In this document: positions 1 to 6,815 of the stretch, piece after piece | Numbering within the stretch: the first letter of the stretch is position 1 | Layout: every line of letters starts with the position of its first letter | From: Mariprofundaceae bacterium | Lineage (GTDB): Bacteria; Pseudomonadota; Zetaproteobacteria; Mariprofundales; Mariprofundaceae | DNA length: 9,366 nucleotides | NCBI GenBank assembly: GCA_030950965.1 | Contig: JAUZQP010000131.1 | Location: 1 to 9,366, forward strand | Reading direction: 5' to 3' | Position numbers and translations under genes: made by a program | Notes under the pieces: model-generated | What the model saw: only the letters and a program-made list of their open reading frames with translations | Told to the model about the DNA's origin: nothing | Database searches by the model: none

Positions 1-248
1 GCAAACTTCACCTCTATCATTTTGTTTTTCAACCCAAGGTAATAGTCTGAATTCCTCACAAATACTGTTGCGCTCTTCTGCGCCTACCACGCAATAATCA
101 CGACGACTTATTAATCATTCAGGATAATAGCGTGGCAATACGACCACGCAATCATTACGATGATTTAGCCTAGGCCAATCGCATTAAAATATGTGCTAAG
201 CAACCATGGCGCAGTAAAAAAGACTTCTCTACCTAGCAGACTTACCGT
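1..248 (-). other. gene-poor left edge with a possible decayed reading frame
   Basis: I see no recognisable gene here. On the minus strand one frame is open from the left edge up to an in-frame TGA at 115–117, and the same frame stays readable beyond that stop to about base 183. The peptide on either side of the stop looks protein-like (…CVVVLPRYYPE, stop, …CVVGAEERNSICEEF), with no repetitive or low-complexity bias. A GTG at 88–90 could start a short partial product running off the window, but I see no ribosome binding site. The two halves carry related stretches, bases 88–108 and 140–160, that read as an imperfect direct repeat (ACCACGCAAT…). I do not recognise a family. It could be the 3' part of a decayed gene lying further left, or chance. 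Confidence 0.2.
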
Positions 249-670
249 TTGGTGGGTAAGACACGAATTGGCAATAAGGTAAAGCAGCGGGCTTTGTTAA
301 ATTTGGGTGCTGCCAAGGAGAACGCCGAGGCGAAACGTGGTCGATCCAAAGAAAAGCGCAGCGATTGCCCGTTGGTTACGCTCGGTTTAGTGCTTGATAG
401 CAGCGGGTTTCCGCGTAACAGCAAGATGTTTGCGGGTAATGCCAGCGAGCCTGCAACATGATGGACAGGAAAGCCCCCAACTTTGGCGCACACCATGCTA
501 ACTGATTTAGAAGCTGTATATCACCGATTGGAGAGGAAGGACATTTGTGGATCACGCTGCTGGCTTATCATCTGGCCCACCACATTCGTTTTTGCCTCAA
601 GGAGAGTAGGGACACCTCGCCAAACGCATGGCTAACCACATGCGCCTAACAATCACGATGAGCGTGTCCT
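249..670 (+). pseudogene. IS1634-like (IS4 superfamily) transposase remnant
   Basis: This is a degenerate DDE transposase on the plus strand. Bases 249–461 encode an N-terminal piece with the family-like stretches NKVKQRALLNLG and DSSGFPRNSKMFAGNASEP, ending at a stop right after SEPAT. A second piece follows in other frames: LEAVYHRLERKD at about 500–540, then after a frameshift EGHLWITLLAYHLAHHIRF (533–590), then MANHMRLTITM near 628–660. In intact IS1634-type transposases (commonly 450–600 residues) the SEP and YH…GHLF regions lie a few hundred residues apart. Here they are about 40 bases apart, so most of the catalytic core has been deleted. No clear terminal inverted repeats remain. The remnant ends next to the 3' end of the response regulator gene, in convergent orientation. 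The family call rests on remembered motifs, not a search. Confidence 0.62.
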
Positions 671-679
671 TATTTCCCC

Positions 680-1363
680 TTAATTCGGCGGTGTGTCGGT
701 GCTGATCATGTAGCCTTGACCACGCATGGTGTGAATGAGGGCTGTTTCATGCCCTTTGTCCACCTTGGCGCGTAGATGGCTGACATAGACATCAATTACA
801 TTACTTTCTGGATCAAAATTCATATCCCACACATGCTCACCAATCAAGGTGCGAGATAGCACCTTGTTAGGGTTGCGTAGCATGTATTCGAGCAGGGCGT
901 ACTCTTTGGTGGTGAGACGAATGCCTTTACTGTTGCGCGTGACACTGCGGCTGATGGGGTTCAGCTCCAAGTCACCGATAACCAACGTCGGTGTTTTGGA
1001 ATCAGACTGCCGCCGCAATAATGCGCGTACGCGTGCCAACAGCTCTTCAAAGGCAAAGGGCTTGACCAGGTAGTCATCAGCCCCTGCATCCAAACCGCGC
1101 ACACGATCTTCCACGCTATCTCGCGCCGTCAACATCAACACGGGCGTATTAACGCCACGGTCACGCAATTCACGGCAGACACTGATGCCATTTTTCTTCG
1201 GTAGCATAATGTCCAACACGATGAGATCATAATCGTTGACCTCGGCTAAAAAGCCACCGTCTTCACCATCAGCAGCGGTGTCTACGGCATGGCCTTCTTC
1301 GCGCAGCCCTTTTTGAATGAATAAGGCGACGCGTTCTTCGTCTTCAACCACCAAGATTTTCAC
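680..1363 (-). CDS. OmpR/PhoB-family response regulator
   Basis: Two-component response regulator of 227 residues, a normal length. The receiver domain (about 1–118) has the acidic pair E7/D8, phospho-acceptor D51 in VLDIMLP, T79 in MLTARD and K101 in LVKPF, so phosphorylation should be intact. The C-terminal winged helix (about 126–222) ends in the usual HLRAKVD…RGQGY pattern. DMNFDPESNVIDVYVSHLR resembles the CusR/CopR heavy-metal branch, but that does not prove a metal signal. The start is GTG at 1361–1363, three bases after the hflC stop, with only a weak AGGC-like SD inside the end of hflC, so translation is probably coupled. It is therefore the third gene of an hflK–hflC operon. No histidine kinase follows; decayed IS DNA does. 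The partner kinase is either elsewhere or lost. Confidence 0.93.
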   Translation of the reverse strand: MKILVVEDEERVALFIQKGLREEGHAVDTAADGEDGGFLAEVNDYDLIVLDIMLPKKNGISVCRELRDRGVNTPVLMLTARDSVEDRVRGLDAGADDYLVKPFAFEELLARVRALLRRQSDSKTPTLVIGDLELNPISRSVTRNSKGIRLTTKEYALLEYMLRNPNKVLSRTLIGEHVWDMNFDPESNVIDVYVSHLRAKVDKGHETALIHTMRGQGYMISTDTPPN

Positions 1364-1366
1364 TGC

Positions 1367-2230
1367 TTACTTGCCTGCCTGATTAAAAAAGCGAAAGAAT
1401 TCAGAGTTCGGTGAAATCACCAACCGTGTTCCTTCACCCACCGAGTTACGGTAAGCCTCTAGCGAACGCGTGAAGGCATAAAATTCAGGGTCTTTCTGAT
1501 GAACAGCAGCAAAAATACGTGTCACTTTCGCATCGGCGCGACCACGAATCATTTCAGCATTCCGGTACGCTTCGGCAATCAGCACCTTTCTTGTCTTTTC
1601 TGCTACAGCGCGAATTTCCCGTGCTGCTTCTTCGCCTTCGGAACGGTACTCCTGGGCAATACGTTGACGTTCTGCCTTCATACGAGAGAACACAGCATTG
1701 GAGTTTTCTGGCGGCAGGTCAGCACGTTTAATGCGTACATCAACCACCTCAACACCCAAATCATGTACGGCTTTATCGGCGCGTTCGCGAATGGATAACA
1801 TCAGCTCTTTGCGCAAGTTCTCTTTTTCGCCACCAGAGACGATTTCATGCAGGGTATGTTGACCCAAGACTTCACGCACTTTACCACGTACCACATCTTG
1901 CATCCGTGAAGATACGCCCTCTTGGGTACGTGCTACCTGATATACCAACAGTGGATCAACGATTTTCCAACGGGTGTAATTATCCACCAAGATGGTTTTT
2001 TTATCTTTAGTGATCACTTCGTTGGGCATGGCATCACTTTCGAGCAAGCGCTTGTCAAACAAGGTTACCGACTGCCAAGGGAATTTAAAATGCAATCCAG
2101 CGTCTTTGACTACATCCTTGGGATTACCAAACTGTAGTACCAAAGCTTGTTCGCGCTGATCGACAATAAAAGCACTGGTACTGACCAAAAATACCAGAAC
2201 AGCGATAAAGATCGAAGATTTAATACCCAT
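1367..2230 (-). CDS. hflC: protease modulator HflC
   Basis: SPFH/band-7 membrane protein of 287 residues. With HflK it forms the large periplasm-facing cage around the FtsH protease and limits degradation of membrane substrates (known for E. coli HflKC). One N-terminal membrane segment is visible at about 5–23 (FIAVLVFLVSTSAFIV), followed directly by the typical DQREQALVLQFG. The SPFH domain and a charged, Ala/Glu/Arg-rich coiled-coil region (about 180–240, MKAERQRIAQEYRSEGEEA) follow. It is shorter than E. coli HflC (334 residues), as in many other bacteria. The ATG at 2228–2230 overlaps the hflK stop by one base (TAATG). A GAGG about eight bases upstream, inside the end of hflK, serves as the SD. 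Translational coupling to hflK fits their 1:1 complex. Confidence 0.95.
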   Translation of the reverse strand: MGIKSSIFIAVLVFLVSTSAFIVDQREQALVLQFGNPKDVVKDAGLHFKFPWQSVTLFDKRLLESDAMPNEVITKDKKTILVDNYTRWKIVDPLLVYQVARTQEGVSSRMQDVVRGKVREVLGQHTLHEIVSGGEKENLRKELMLSIRERADKAVHDLGVEVVDVRIKRADLPPENSNAVFSRMKAERQRIAQEYRSEGEEAAREIRAVAEKTRKVLIAEAYRNAEMIRGRADAKVTRIFAAVHQKDPEFYAFTRSLEAYRNSVGEGTRLVISPNSEFFRFFNQAGK

Positions 2231-3333
2231 TATTTAACCTCAACTTTGCCAGTTTTACCCAATGGTAGGTAGGGCAATACATTTTTCGCTACCGCAGCAT
2301 CCACAATAACCTTGTCTGCCTTGGCTAATACACTCTCCATCGTTTCGATGTACAAACGTTTGCGCGTGACTACGGGCGATTCCTTATAAGCCATGAGCAG
2401 GTTATTAAAGCGATCGGCCTGACCTTCAGCACGGTCAATAGCTTCTTTGCCATACGCTTCAGCATCCAGCACACGTTTCTTAGCTTCACCACGTGCATTG
2501 GGGATAATGTCATTAGCGTACGTTTGCGCTTCGTTCTTAGCACGCTCTTTATCTTCACGAGCAGAAGCTACGTCTTTGAACTCTTTAATCACGCGTTCTG
2601 GCGGCTGCACGTCTTGCAGTTTCACTGTGACGATGCTGATGCCTGACTTGTATTCATCCAATGTGGACTGAATAAGTTCCTCTGTTTCCACTTCAGCTTC
2701 GGCTTTTTTATTGGTCATTACATCATCAATATTGGTGCGACCAATGACTTCACGAATCGCCGCTTCAGCAGCATCACGCACCGTTTTAATCGCATGTGTG
2801 CTATCAATATTAAACAAATAATCTTTCGGTGATTTAATCTTGTACTGCACGACAAAAGAGATGTCGACGATGTTTTCATCACGGGTCAGCATCAGTGATT
2901 CAGCAGTGATTTTACGCACTCGACCTTCACCCATATCGCGAAAGCCCACTTCCAAACGTTGTACGCGGGTCACTACGATTTTTTCTACTTTTTCGATAGG
3001 GAACGGCGCATGCCAGTTCATGCCAGGCCCTGTGGTTGAAGCATACTGACCAAAACGCATCACCACGCCCTCTTCATCTGCGGCAATGACGTAAAAGCCA
3101 GATGCCATCCACAGCACAAAACCCGCTGCCAGCAAGCCCATGGTCGCGCCCTTGCTTAATTCGCCGCCACCATCGCCATTACCGCCGCCACCAAAGATGC
3201 CGCCGAAACGTTCTTGCAATCGTTTTATCAACGCGTCTAAATCAGGCGGTTGTTGCTTGTTGCCACCAGAAGGCCGTTTCTTGCCATCACCCCAAGGGTT
3301 ATTCTGGTTGCCGTTGTTCTGACTCCAAGGCAT
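2230..3333 (-). CDS. hflK: FtsH protease activity modulator HflK
   Basis: SPFH/band-7 protein of 367 residues, partner of HflC in the FtsH-associated membrane complex. It begins MPWSQNNGNQNNPWG, the typical HflK opening. A Gly-rich linker (about 44–57), one membrane segment (about 63–84, MGLLAAGFVLWMASGFYVIA), the SPFH domain from about 85 and an Ala/Glu/Lys-rich coiled coil (about 250–310) follow. I chose the ATG at 3331–3333 because it gives this opening and has a strong GGAGGA SD five bases upstream. The frame stays open to 3492, but the extra 53 codons run through the 92-bp palindrome and look nothing like HflK. It is first in the hflK–hflC–regulator operon and divergent from dapD. The usual enterobacterial neighbours (hfq, hflX upstream; purA downstream) are absent. 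Confidence 0.95.
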   Translation of the reverse strand: MPWSQNNGNQNNPWGDGKKRPSGGNKQQPPDLDALIKRLQERFGGIFGGGGNGDGGGELSKGATMGLLAAGFVLWMASGFYVIAADEEGVVMRFGQYASTTGPGMNWHAPFPIEKVEKIVVTRVQRLEVGFRDMGEGRVRKITAESLMLTRDENIVDISFVVQYKIKSPKDYLFNIDSTHAIKTVRDAAEAAIREVIGRTNIDDVMTNKKAEAEVETEELIQSTLDEYKSGISIVTVKLQDVQPPERVIKEFKDVASAREDKERAKNEAQTYANDIIPNARGEAKKRVLDAEAYGKEAIDRAEGQADRFNNLLMAYKESPVVTRKRLYIETMESVLAKADKVIVDAAVAKNVLPYLPLGKTGKVEVK

Positions 3334-3346
3334 AGATCCTCCGTAC
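3327..3346 (-). promoter_or_regulatory. hflK ribosome binding site and start
   Basis: Read on the minus strand, CGGAGGATCT precedes the ATG at 3333. The GGAGGA core at about 5-base spacing is the best SD on the minus strand of the window, and it decides the start against the upstream open extension of the frame. Confidence 0.75.
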
Positions 3347-3385
3347 TTTGATTGCTGCAAGCCATGCTCACATAGTAACGCTCGG

Positions 3386-3477
3386 CTAGGAGGCTGTCCG
3401 AAAACAGAAAAATCTACTGTGGAAAACTGCCTTTTGACAGTTTTCCCTACGATTCCTGTTTTCGGACAGTCTCCTAG
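3386..3477. repeat. 92-bp CTAG-flanked palindrome (MITE-like)
   Basis: The two ends are CTAG plus GAGGCTGTCCGAAAACAG on the left, and on the right the reverse complement of GAGACTGTCCGAAAACAG followed by CTAG (17 of 18 end bases match). The interior continues the symmetry: GGAAAACTG at 3421–3429 pairs with CAGTTTTCC at 3438–3446, with ATCTAC/GTAGGGA-like steps between. The whole unit could therefore fold into one long hairpin with an 8-base loop. CTAG on both sides fits a 4-bp target duplication, as made by IS5-type elements, although CTAG is self-complementary and could belong to the ends. It has no coding capacity. It lies 53–144 bases upstream of the hflK start and would be in the hflK leader if transcription starts beyond it. 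Confidence 0.75.
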
Positions 3478-3645
3478 TCGCAAGCGTTGCAATCATTAAA
3501 AAACACATACAGCAGTGCCGATAAAACACCCTGTATGATAAATATTGCGGCGGAGTGTAGCAGCAGCTATTGCCATTGCACGCAACGGAAAAAATGTGAT
3601 TAACACAAATCGTCCGAATAATAGCTTCTGCCATTGCCATTCTGT

Positions 3646-3658
3646 GACAGTCTCCTAG
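3646..3658. repeat. solitary copy of the CTAG-palindrome end
   Basis: GACAGTCTCCTAG repeats exactly the right end of the 92-bp palindrome (3465–3477) in the same orientation, 181 bases away. No partner end lies directly beside it. It may be what is left of a second copy, or the outer end of a larger unit starting at 3386. Confidence 0.45.
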
Positions 3659-3696
3659 CTTAGGCGGTCTTTTATTTTTTTAGATTCATCGGCAAA

Positions 3697-3709
3697 GGGA
3701 GAAATCATG
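3697..3709 (+). promoter_or_regulatory. dapD ribosome binding site and start
   Basis: GGGAG at 3697–3701, within AAAGGGAGA, stands five bases before the ATG at 3707. It is the only good SD in the area and fixes the dapD start. Confidence 0.75.
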
Positions 3710-4528
3710 CATCATTTACAAGACGTGATAGACAGCGCATGGGAAGCACGCACAGCATGGGATATGCACACCGTACAGGCAGACTGGCGCGAAGCCATTG
3801 AGCATGCAGTGCAGTTGCTCGATGATGGCGGTGTACGTGTAGCAGAGCGTGGTGCAGACGGTCAGTGGCACACCCAAGCATGGCTGAAAAAAGCGGTGCT
3901 GATGTATTTCAAACTGCATGATAACGCTGTGATTCACGGTGGTGATACCAATTATTACGACAAAGTCCCACTTAAATTCTCAGGCTGGGGCGAGTCCGAT
4001 TTCTGTAAAGCAGGCATTCGTGTCGTACCGCCTGCAACAGTTCGCAAAGGCTCTTTCATTGCTCCAAAAGTGGTATTGATGCCATCGTATGTCAACATCG
4101 GCGCGTATGTAGATGAAGGTACGATGATTGATACGTGGGCAACCGTGGGTTCTTGCGCACAGATTGGTCGCAATTGTCATATTTCTGGCGGCGTGGGCAT
4201 TGGTGGTGTGCTGGAGCCTATTCAGGCTTCACCCGTGATTATCGAAGACAACTGCTTCATCGGCGCACGCGCAGAAGTAGCCGAGGGCGTAATTGTACGC
4301 GAGGGTTCGGTGCTCTCTATGGGCGTGTACTTGGGTCAATCCACTCGCATTATTCACCGCGAAACAGGCGAAGTTTTTTATGGTGAAGTGCCGCCGTATT
4401 CTGTCGTTGTTTCTGGTTCTATGCCTGGTAAATCAGGCGGCCCTAATTTGTATTGTGCGGTGATTGTGAAGCAAGTGGATGAACGCACACGTGCTAAAAC
4501 AGCGATTACTGAGTTATTGCGCGAATAA
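3707..4528 (+). CDS. dapD: tetrahydrodipicolinate N-succinyltransferase DapD
   Basis: DapD transfers succinyl from succinyl-CoA to 2,3,4,5-tetrahydropyridine-2,6-dicarboxylate, committing the succinylase branch of diaminopimelate/lysine synthesis that feeds peptidoglycan (family knowledge). It has 273 residues against 274 in E. coli. An N-terminal helical domain (about 1–100, with the KKAVLMYFKLHDN region) is followed by left-handed beta-helix hexapeptide repeats (about 105–220: SFIAPKVVLMPSYVNIG, VGSCAQIGRNCHISGGVGIG). The family catalytic pair appears as D142 (TMIDTW) and E190 (GARAEV). SGSMPGK near 236–242 is the usual C-terminal element. The ATG at 3707 has a good SD. It is first in a dapD–maf–rng run; the next gene starts at, or six bases after, its stop. 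I see nothing abnormal in it. Confidence 0.97.
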   Translation: MHHLQDVIDSAWEARTAWDMHTVQADWREAIEHAVQLLDDGGVRVAERGADGQWHTQAWLKKAVLMYFKLHDNAVIHGGDTNYYDKVPLKFSGWGESDFCKAGIRVVPPATVRKGSFIAPKVVLMPSYVNIGAYVDEGTMIDTWATVGSCAQIGRNCHISGGVGIGGVLEPIQASPVIIEDNCFIGARAEVAEGVIVREGSVLSMGVYLGQSTRIIHRETGEVFYGEVPPYSVVVSGSMPGKSGGPNLYCAVIVKQVDERTRAKTAITELLRE

Positions 4529-4534
4529 TTGACC

Positions 4535-5119
4535 GTGAGCACACCCTCAGTGGTACTCGCTTCAGCCTCGCCCCGTCGTCTGCAATTGTTGTTGGCAGCG
4601 GGCTTGGCTGTTGAGGCATTACCTGTAGATACTGATGAACAAGCATTAGCTGGTGAGTCCGTGCGCCAGATGGTGTGCCGCTTGGCACGAGAAAAAGCCT
4701 TTGCCAGCCCTGTTCAAGAGCGTCCACTGATTGCTGCTGACACGATGGTGTGTTTGCATAAGCAAGCGCTAGGCAAGCCTGTAGATCTCGACGATGCGCG
4801 CCGTATGTTGCACGATTTAGCTGACAACACCCACCATGTATTGACCGGCGTATGCGTTCGTTGGGGCGATCTCGTCCTGCAAGACGTCGTGCAAACCGAA
4901 GTGCATTTTCGCCCCATTAACGATGACGAAATCAATGTTTATTTAGCGCATAATGATGTGATGGATAAGGCAGGTGCTTACGCCCTACAAGGTGGCGCGG
5001 CAACGTTTGTAGATCGCGTGGACGGCACGCTGGATAACGTGATTGGATTACCAGTGACAACCACACTACAATTATTAGATGACATCATACAACAACATCA
5101 GGGAAAGAAGCCTTCATGA
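4535..5119 (+). CDS. maf: Maf-family nucleotide pyrophosphatase (YhdE type)
   Basis: Maf/YhdE-type enzymes hydrolyse dTTP, UTP and modified pyrimidine nucleotides to monophosphates (house-cleaning) and have been linked to septum formation. From the GTG at 4535 it has 194 residues (E. coli YhdE: 197). Motifs are SASPRR at 10–15, the catalytic-Asp region AADT at 67–70, GKP at 80–82, HHVLTGV at 100–106, and KAGAYALQGGAA at 145–156 followed by NVIGLP. The last group fits the YhdE dTTP/UTP branch, though the subfamily call is by eye. A TTG at 4529, directly after the dapD stop, could instead be the start (+2 residues). Neither has a clear SD, so translation is probably coupled to dapD. The gene ends in an ATGA overlap with rng; maf–rng adjacency is also found in E. 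coli (yhdE–cafA). Confidence 0.93.
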   Translation: MSTPSVVLASASPRRLQLLLAAGLAVEALPVDTDEQALAGESVRQMVCRLAREKAFASPVQERPLIAADTMVCLHKQALGKPVDLDDARRMLHDLADNTHHVLTGVCVRWGDLVLQDVVQTEVHFRPINDDEINVYLAHNDVMDKAGAYALQGGAATFVDRVDGTLDNVIGLPVTTTLQLLDDIIQQHQGKKPS

Positions 5120-6630
5120 GTACCGAGTTATTAGTCAATGTCTCGCCCTTTGAGACACGCATTGCGCGTGTAGAAAACGGCTTGGCTGAAGAAGTCTACA
5201 TTGAACGAGCGCGAGGGCTTAAAGGCAATATCTACAAAGGTCGTGTACAACGTGTGCTGCCGGGCATTCAAGCTGCTTTTGTCGATATTGGTTTACAAAA
5301 AGCAGGCTTCCTCTACGCTGGCGATGTGGTTCGCAACGACCATGCAGGGTTTGATTTTGATTCTTCTGATGGCGACCAAAACAACGAAGATCAGGGCAAT
5401 GAAGCTGAGCAACGCCGTCAGCGTAATGTGCCAGCGATTGATTCGTTATTGCGTGAGCGGCAAGAAATTTTGGTGCAGGTATCCAAAGACCCGATTGCCT
5501 CTAAAGGACCGCGCCTTACGTCGCTCATCAGTCTGGCAGGACGTTATTTAGTCTATCTACCAGGCGTGAGTCATATTGGTATTGCACGGCGATTGGAAGA
5601 TGATGCTGAACGTGATCGTCTGTTTGTTATCGGTCAGGCGATTCGTCCCGATGATGCAGGCTTGATTATTCGCACCGTGGCAGAAGGTCACAGCGAAGAA
5701 GATCTGCGCGAAGACCTCAAGTTTTTAGAGTTATTGTGGCGCGATATAGAAAAAAGGTCGAAGCATGCGCCAGCCAGCTCGATGTTACATATGGATTTAA
5801 AGCTGTACCTGCGCGTGATGCGGGATTACGTCGATGATGAAGTCAGTAAAATCCACATCGATTCCCGCGAAGCCTACCAAACGATGAAAAACTTTGCTGG
5901 TCGCTTTATGCCCGAAGTCGCCAAACGCTTGTATTATTACCCTGGCGAACGTCCACTATTTGATGTCTATGGCGTGGAAAAAGAGATCGATAACGCGTTA
6001 CTGCGCCGTGTTGGGCTGCGTTCAGGCGGTCATATAGTCATTGACCAAACTGAAGCCTTGATTGCTGTTGATGTCAATTCAGGTTCATTCACAGGCTCGC
6101 GCAATATGGAGGAAACCAGCTTCAAAACCAATCTGGAAGCCGTGCATGAAATCATCCATCAACTGCGTTTGCGCAACCTTGGTGGCATCATCGTGGTGGA
6201 CTTTATCGACATGCGCGATGGCGATAATAAAAAACGGCTGATGGAAGTGCTGCATGAAGCGTTGAAACGCGATAAAACCAAAACCCATGTGGCACAATTA
6301 TCGTCACTGGGCTTGGTGGAAATGGCGCGCAAACGTACCCGCGACTCCTTAGGACACATGCTGCTGGAACCTTGCCGCCCTTGTGACGGTACTGGTTTAC
6401 GCAAAAGTACTTTGACCATTTGCTACCAACTGTTTCGCGCCATTGTTGCCGAAGGTCGCGCCTACCCCTGTGAAAAATTAATGGTGATCGCCCACCCACA
6501 ACTGATCGACCTGATGCTGGGCGAGCAAAGCGAATGGGTGTCTCGCTTAGAAGAATTTTTGGGCAAAGAGATCATGCTGAAAAGTGCCCCCGATTTTGCC
6601 TCCGACCATTACGAAGTCGCCTTGCAATGA
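5116..6630 (+). CDS. rng: ribonuclease G
   Basis: Endoribonuclease of the RNase E/G family. RNase G matures the 5' end of 16S rRNA and takes part in mRNA decay in the cytoplasm (known for E. coli). It has 504 residues against 489 in E. coli. The opening MSTELLVNVSPFETRIA is typical. The S1 domain (about 36–125) contains GNIYKGRVQRVLPGIQAAFVD. Catalytic metal ligands are D319 (IAVDVNSG) and D362 (VVDFIDM), and the zinc-link cysteines are C420 and C423 (EPCRPCDGTG). There is no RNase E-like C-terminal scaffold, which supports Rng over Rne. Residues about 77–104 form an acidic, Asn/Gln-rich insert inside the S1 domain, about 16 residues longer than in E. coli. The start overlaps the maf stop by four bases (ATGA), with an AGGGAAAG SD inside maf. 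Confidence 0.96.
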   Translation: MSTELLVNVSPFETRIARVENGLAEEVYIERARGLKGNIYKGRVQRVLPGIQAAFVDIGLQKAGFLYAGDVVRNDHAGFDFDSSDGDQNNEDQGNEAEQRRQRNVPAIDSLLRERQEILVQVSKDPIASKGPRLTSLISLAGRYLVYLPGVSHIGIARRLEDDAERDRLFVIGQAIRPDDAGLIIRTVAEGHSEEDLREDLKFLELLWRDIEKRSKHAPASSMLHMDLKLYLRVMRDYVDDEVSKIHIDSREAYQTMKNFAGRFMPEVAKRLYYYPGERPLFDVYGVEKEIDNALLRRVGLRSGGHIVIDQTEALIAVDVNSGSFTGSRNMEETSFKTNLEAVHEIIHQLRLRNLGGIIVVDFIDMRDGDNKKRLMEVLHEALKRDKTKTHVAQLSSLGLVEMARKRTRDSLGHMLLEPCRPCDGTGLRKSTLTICYQLFRAIVAEGRAYPCEKLMVIAHPQLIDLMLGEQSEWVSRLEEFLGKEIMLKSAPDFASDHYEVALQ

Positions 6631-6676
6631 GTATGTTGTCAGTTGCAATCAGCAACAACGTATTGAACAGTAACTG

Positions 6677-6706
6677 TTGCCAAATCCTGTGTAGCACTTT
6701 TATAAT
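6677..6706 (+). promoter_or_regulatory. probable sigma70 promoter for hemW
   Basis: TTGCCA at 6677–6682 and a perfect TATAAT at 6701–6706 are separated by 18 bases, in the intergenic region just after rng. Transcription would start near 6713, inside the left arm of the periodic inverted repeat, giving a leader of about 100 bases before the hemW ATG at 6816. It would let hemW be transcribed independently of dapD–maf–rng. The call is by eye only. Confidence 0.5.
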
Positions 6707-6708
6707 TA

Positions 6709-6809
6709 TCCACCGATGAACACCGATAAACACCGATTAAGTACGCGTTATAGCAACGCAATAAAAAAGCATTCACTTTTATTGGTGTTTACTGGTGTTG
6801 ATCTGTGGA
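6709..6809. repeat. 10-bp-periodic inverted repeat in the hemW leader
   Basis: The left arm 6709–6737 consists of CACCGATGAA, CACCGATAAA and CACCGAT units. The right arm 6781–6809 is its inverse with 24 of 29 bases matching. The 43-base AT-rich loop contains a small hairpin (GCGTTATAGCAACGC, about 6744–6758). The right arm ends in TGTGGA, which holds the only SD-like bases (GGA, 6807–6809) in front of the hemW ATG at 6816. Folding of the transcript would thus mask the ribosome binding site. The same unit recurs, with coordinated base changes at one position per 10-mer, at 8109–8137 and 8405–8433. Confidence 0.7.
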
Positions 6810-6815
6810 CTATCC

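Larger units (their letters stand above)
3334..3706. other. divergent hflK/dapD intergenic region
   Basis: This 373-base gap between two divergently transcribed genes must hold both promoters, but I find no convincing -35/-10 pair on either strand. It contains a 92-bp palindrome (3386–3477) and a lone 13-base copy of the same element end (3646–3658). Between these lies AT-rich unique sequence with repeated CCATTGCC/GCCATTGC words. The reading frames here are shadows or extensions without SDs. The dapD SD lies at the right edge. Confidence 0.6.

Noticed and set aside
242..496. An 84-codon minus-strand frame opposite the transposase remnant
   Set aside because: It is the antisense shadow of the plus-strand piece that carries the recognisable transposase motifs.
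3334..3492. A 53-codon upstream extension of hflK in the same open frame
   Set aside because: The added residues come from the 92-bp palindrome and unlike any HflK start; the ATG at 3333 has a strong GGAGGA SD and gives the typical MPWSQNN opening.
4529..4534. TTG start for maf directly after the dapD stop
   Set aside because: GTG at 4535 gives the more typical MSTPSVVLASASPRR opening; with no SD for either, the TTG cannot be ruled out.
6636..6655. GTTGC/GCAAC hairpin just after rng as a terminator
   Set aside because: The stem is short and no T-run follows; a promoter-like element comes next instead.
6795..6815. TTG start for hemW, seven codons upstream of the ATG
   Set aside because: It lies inside the right repeat arm, has no SD and adds residues outside the family's usual start.
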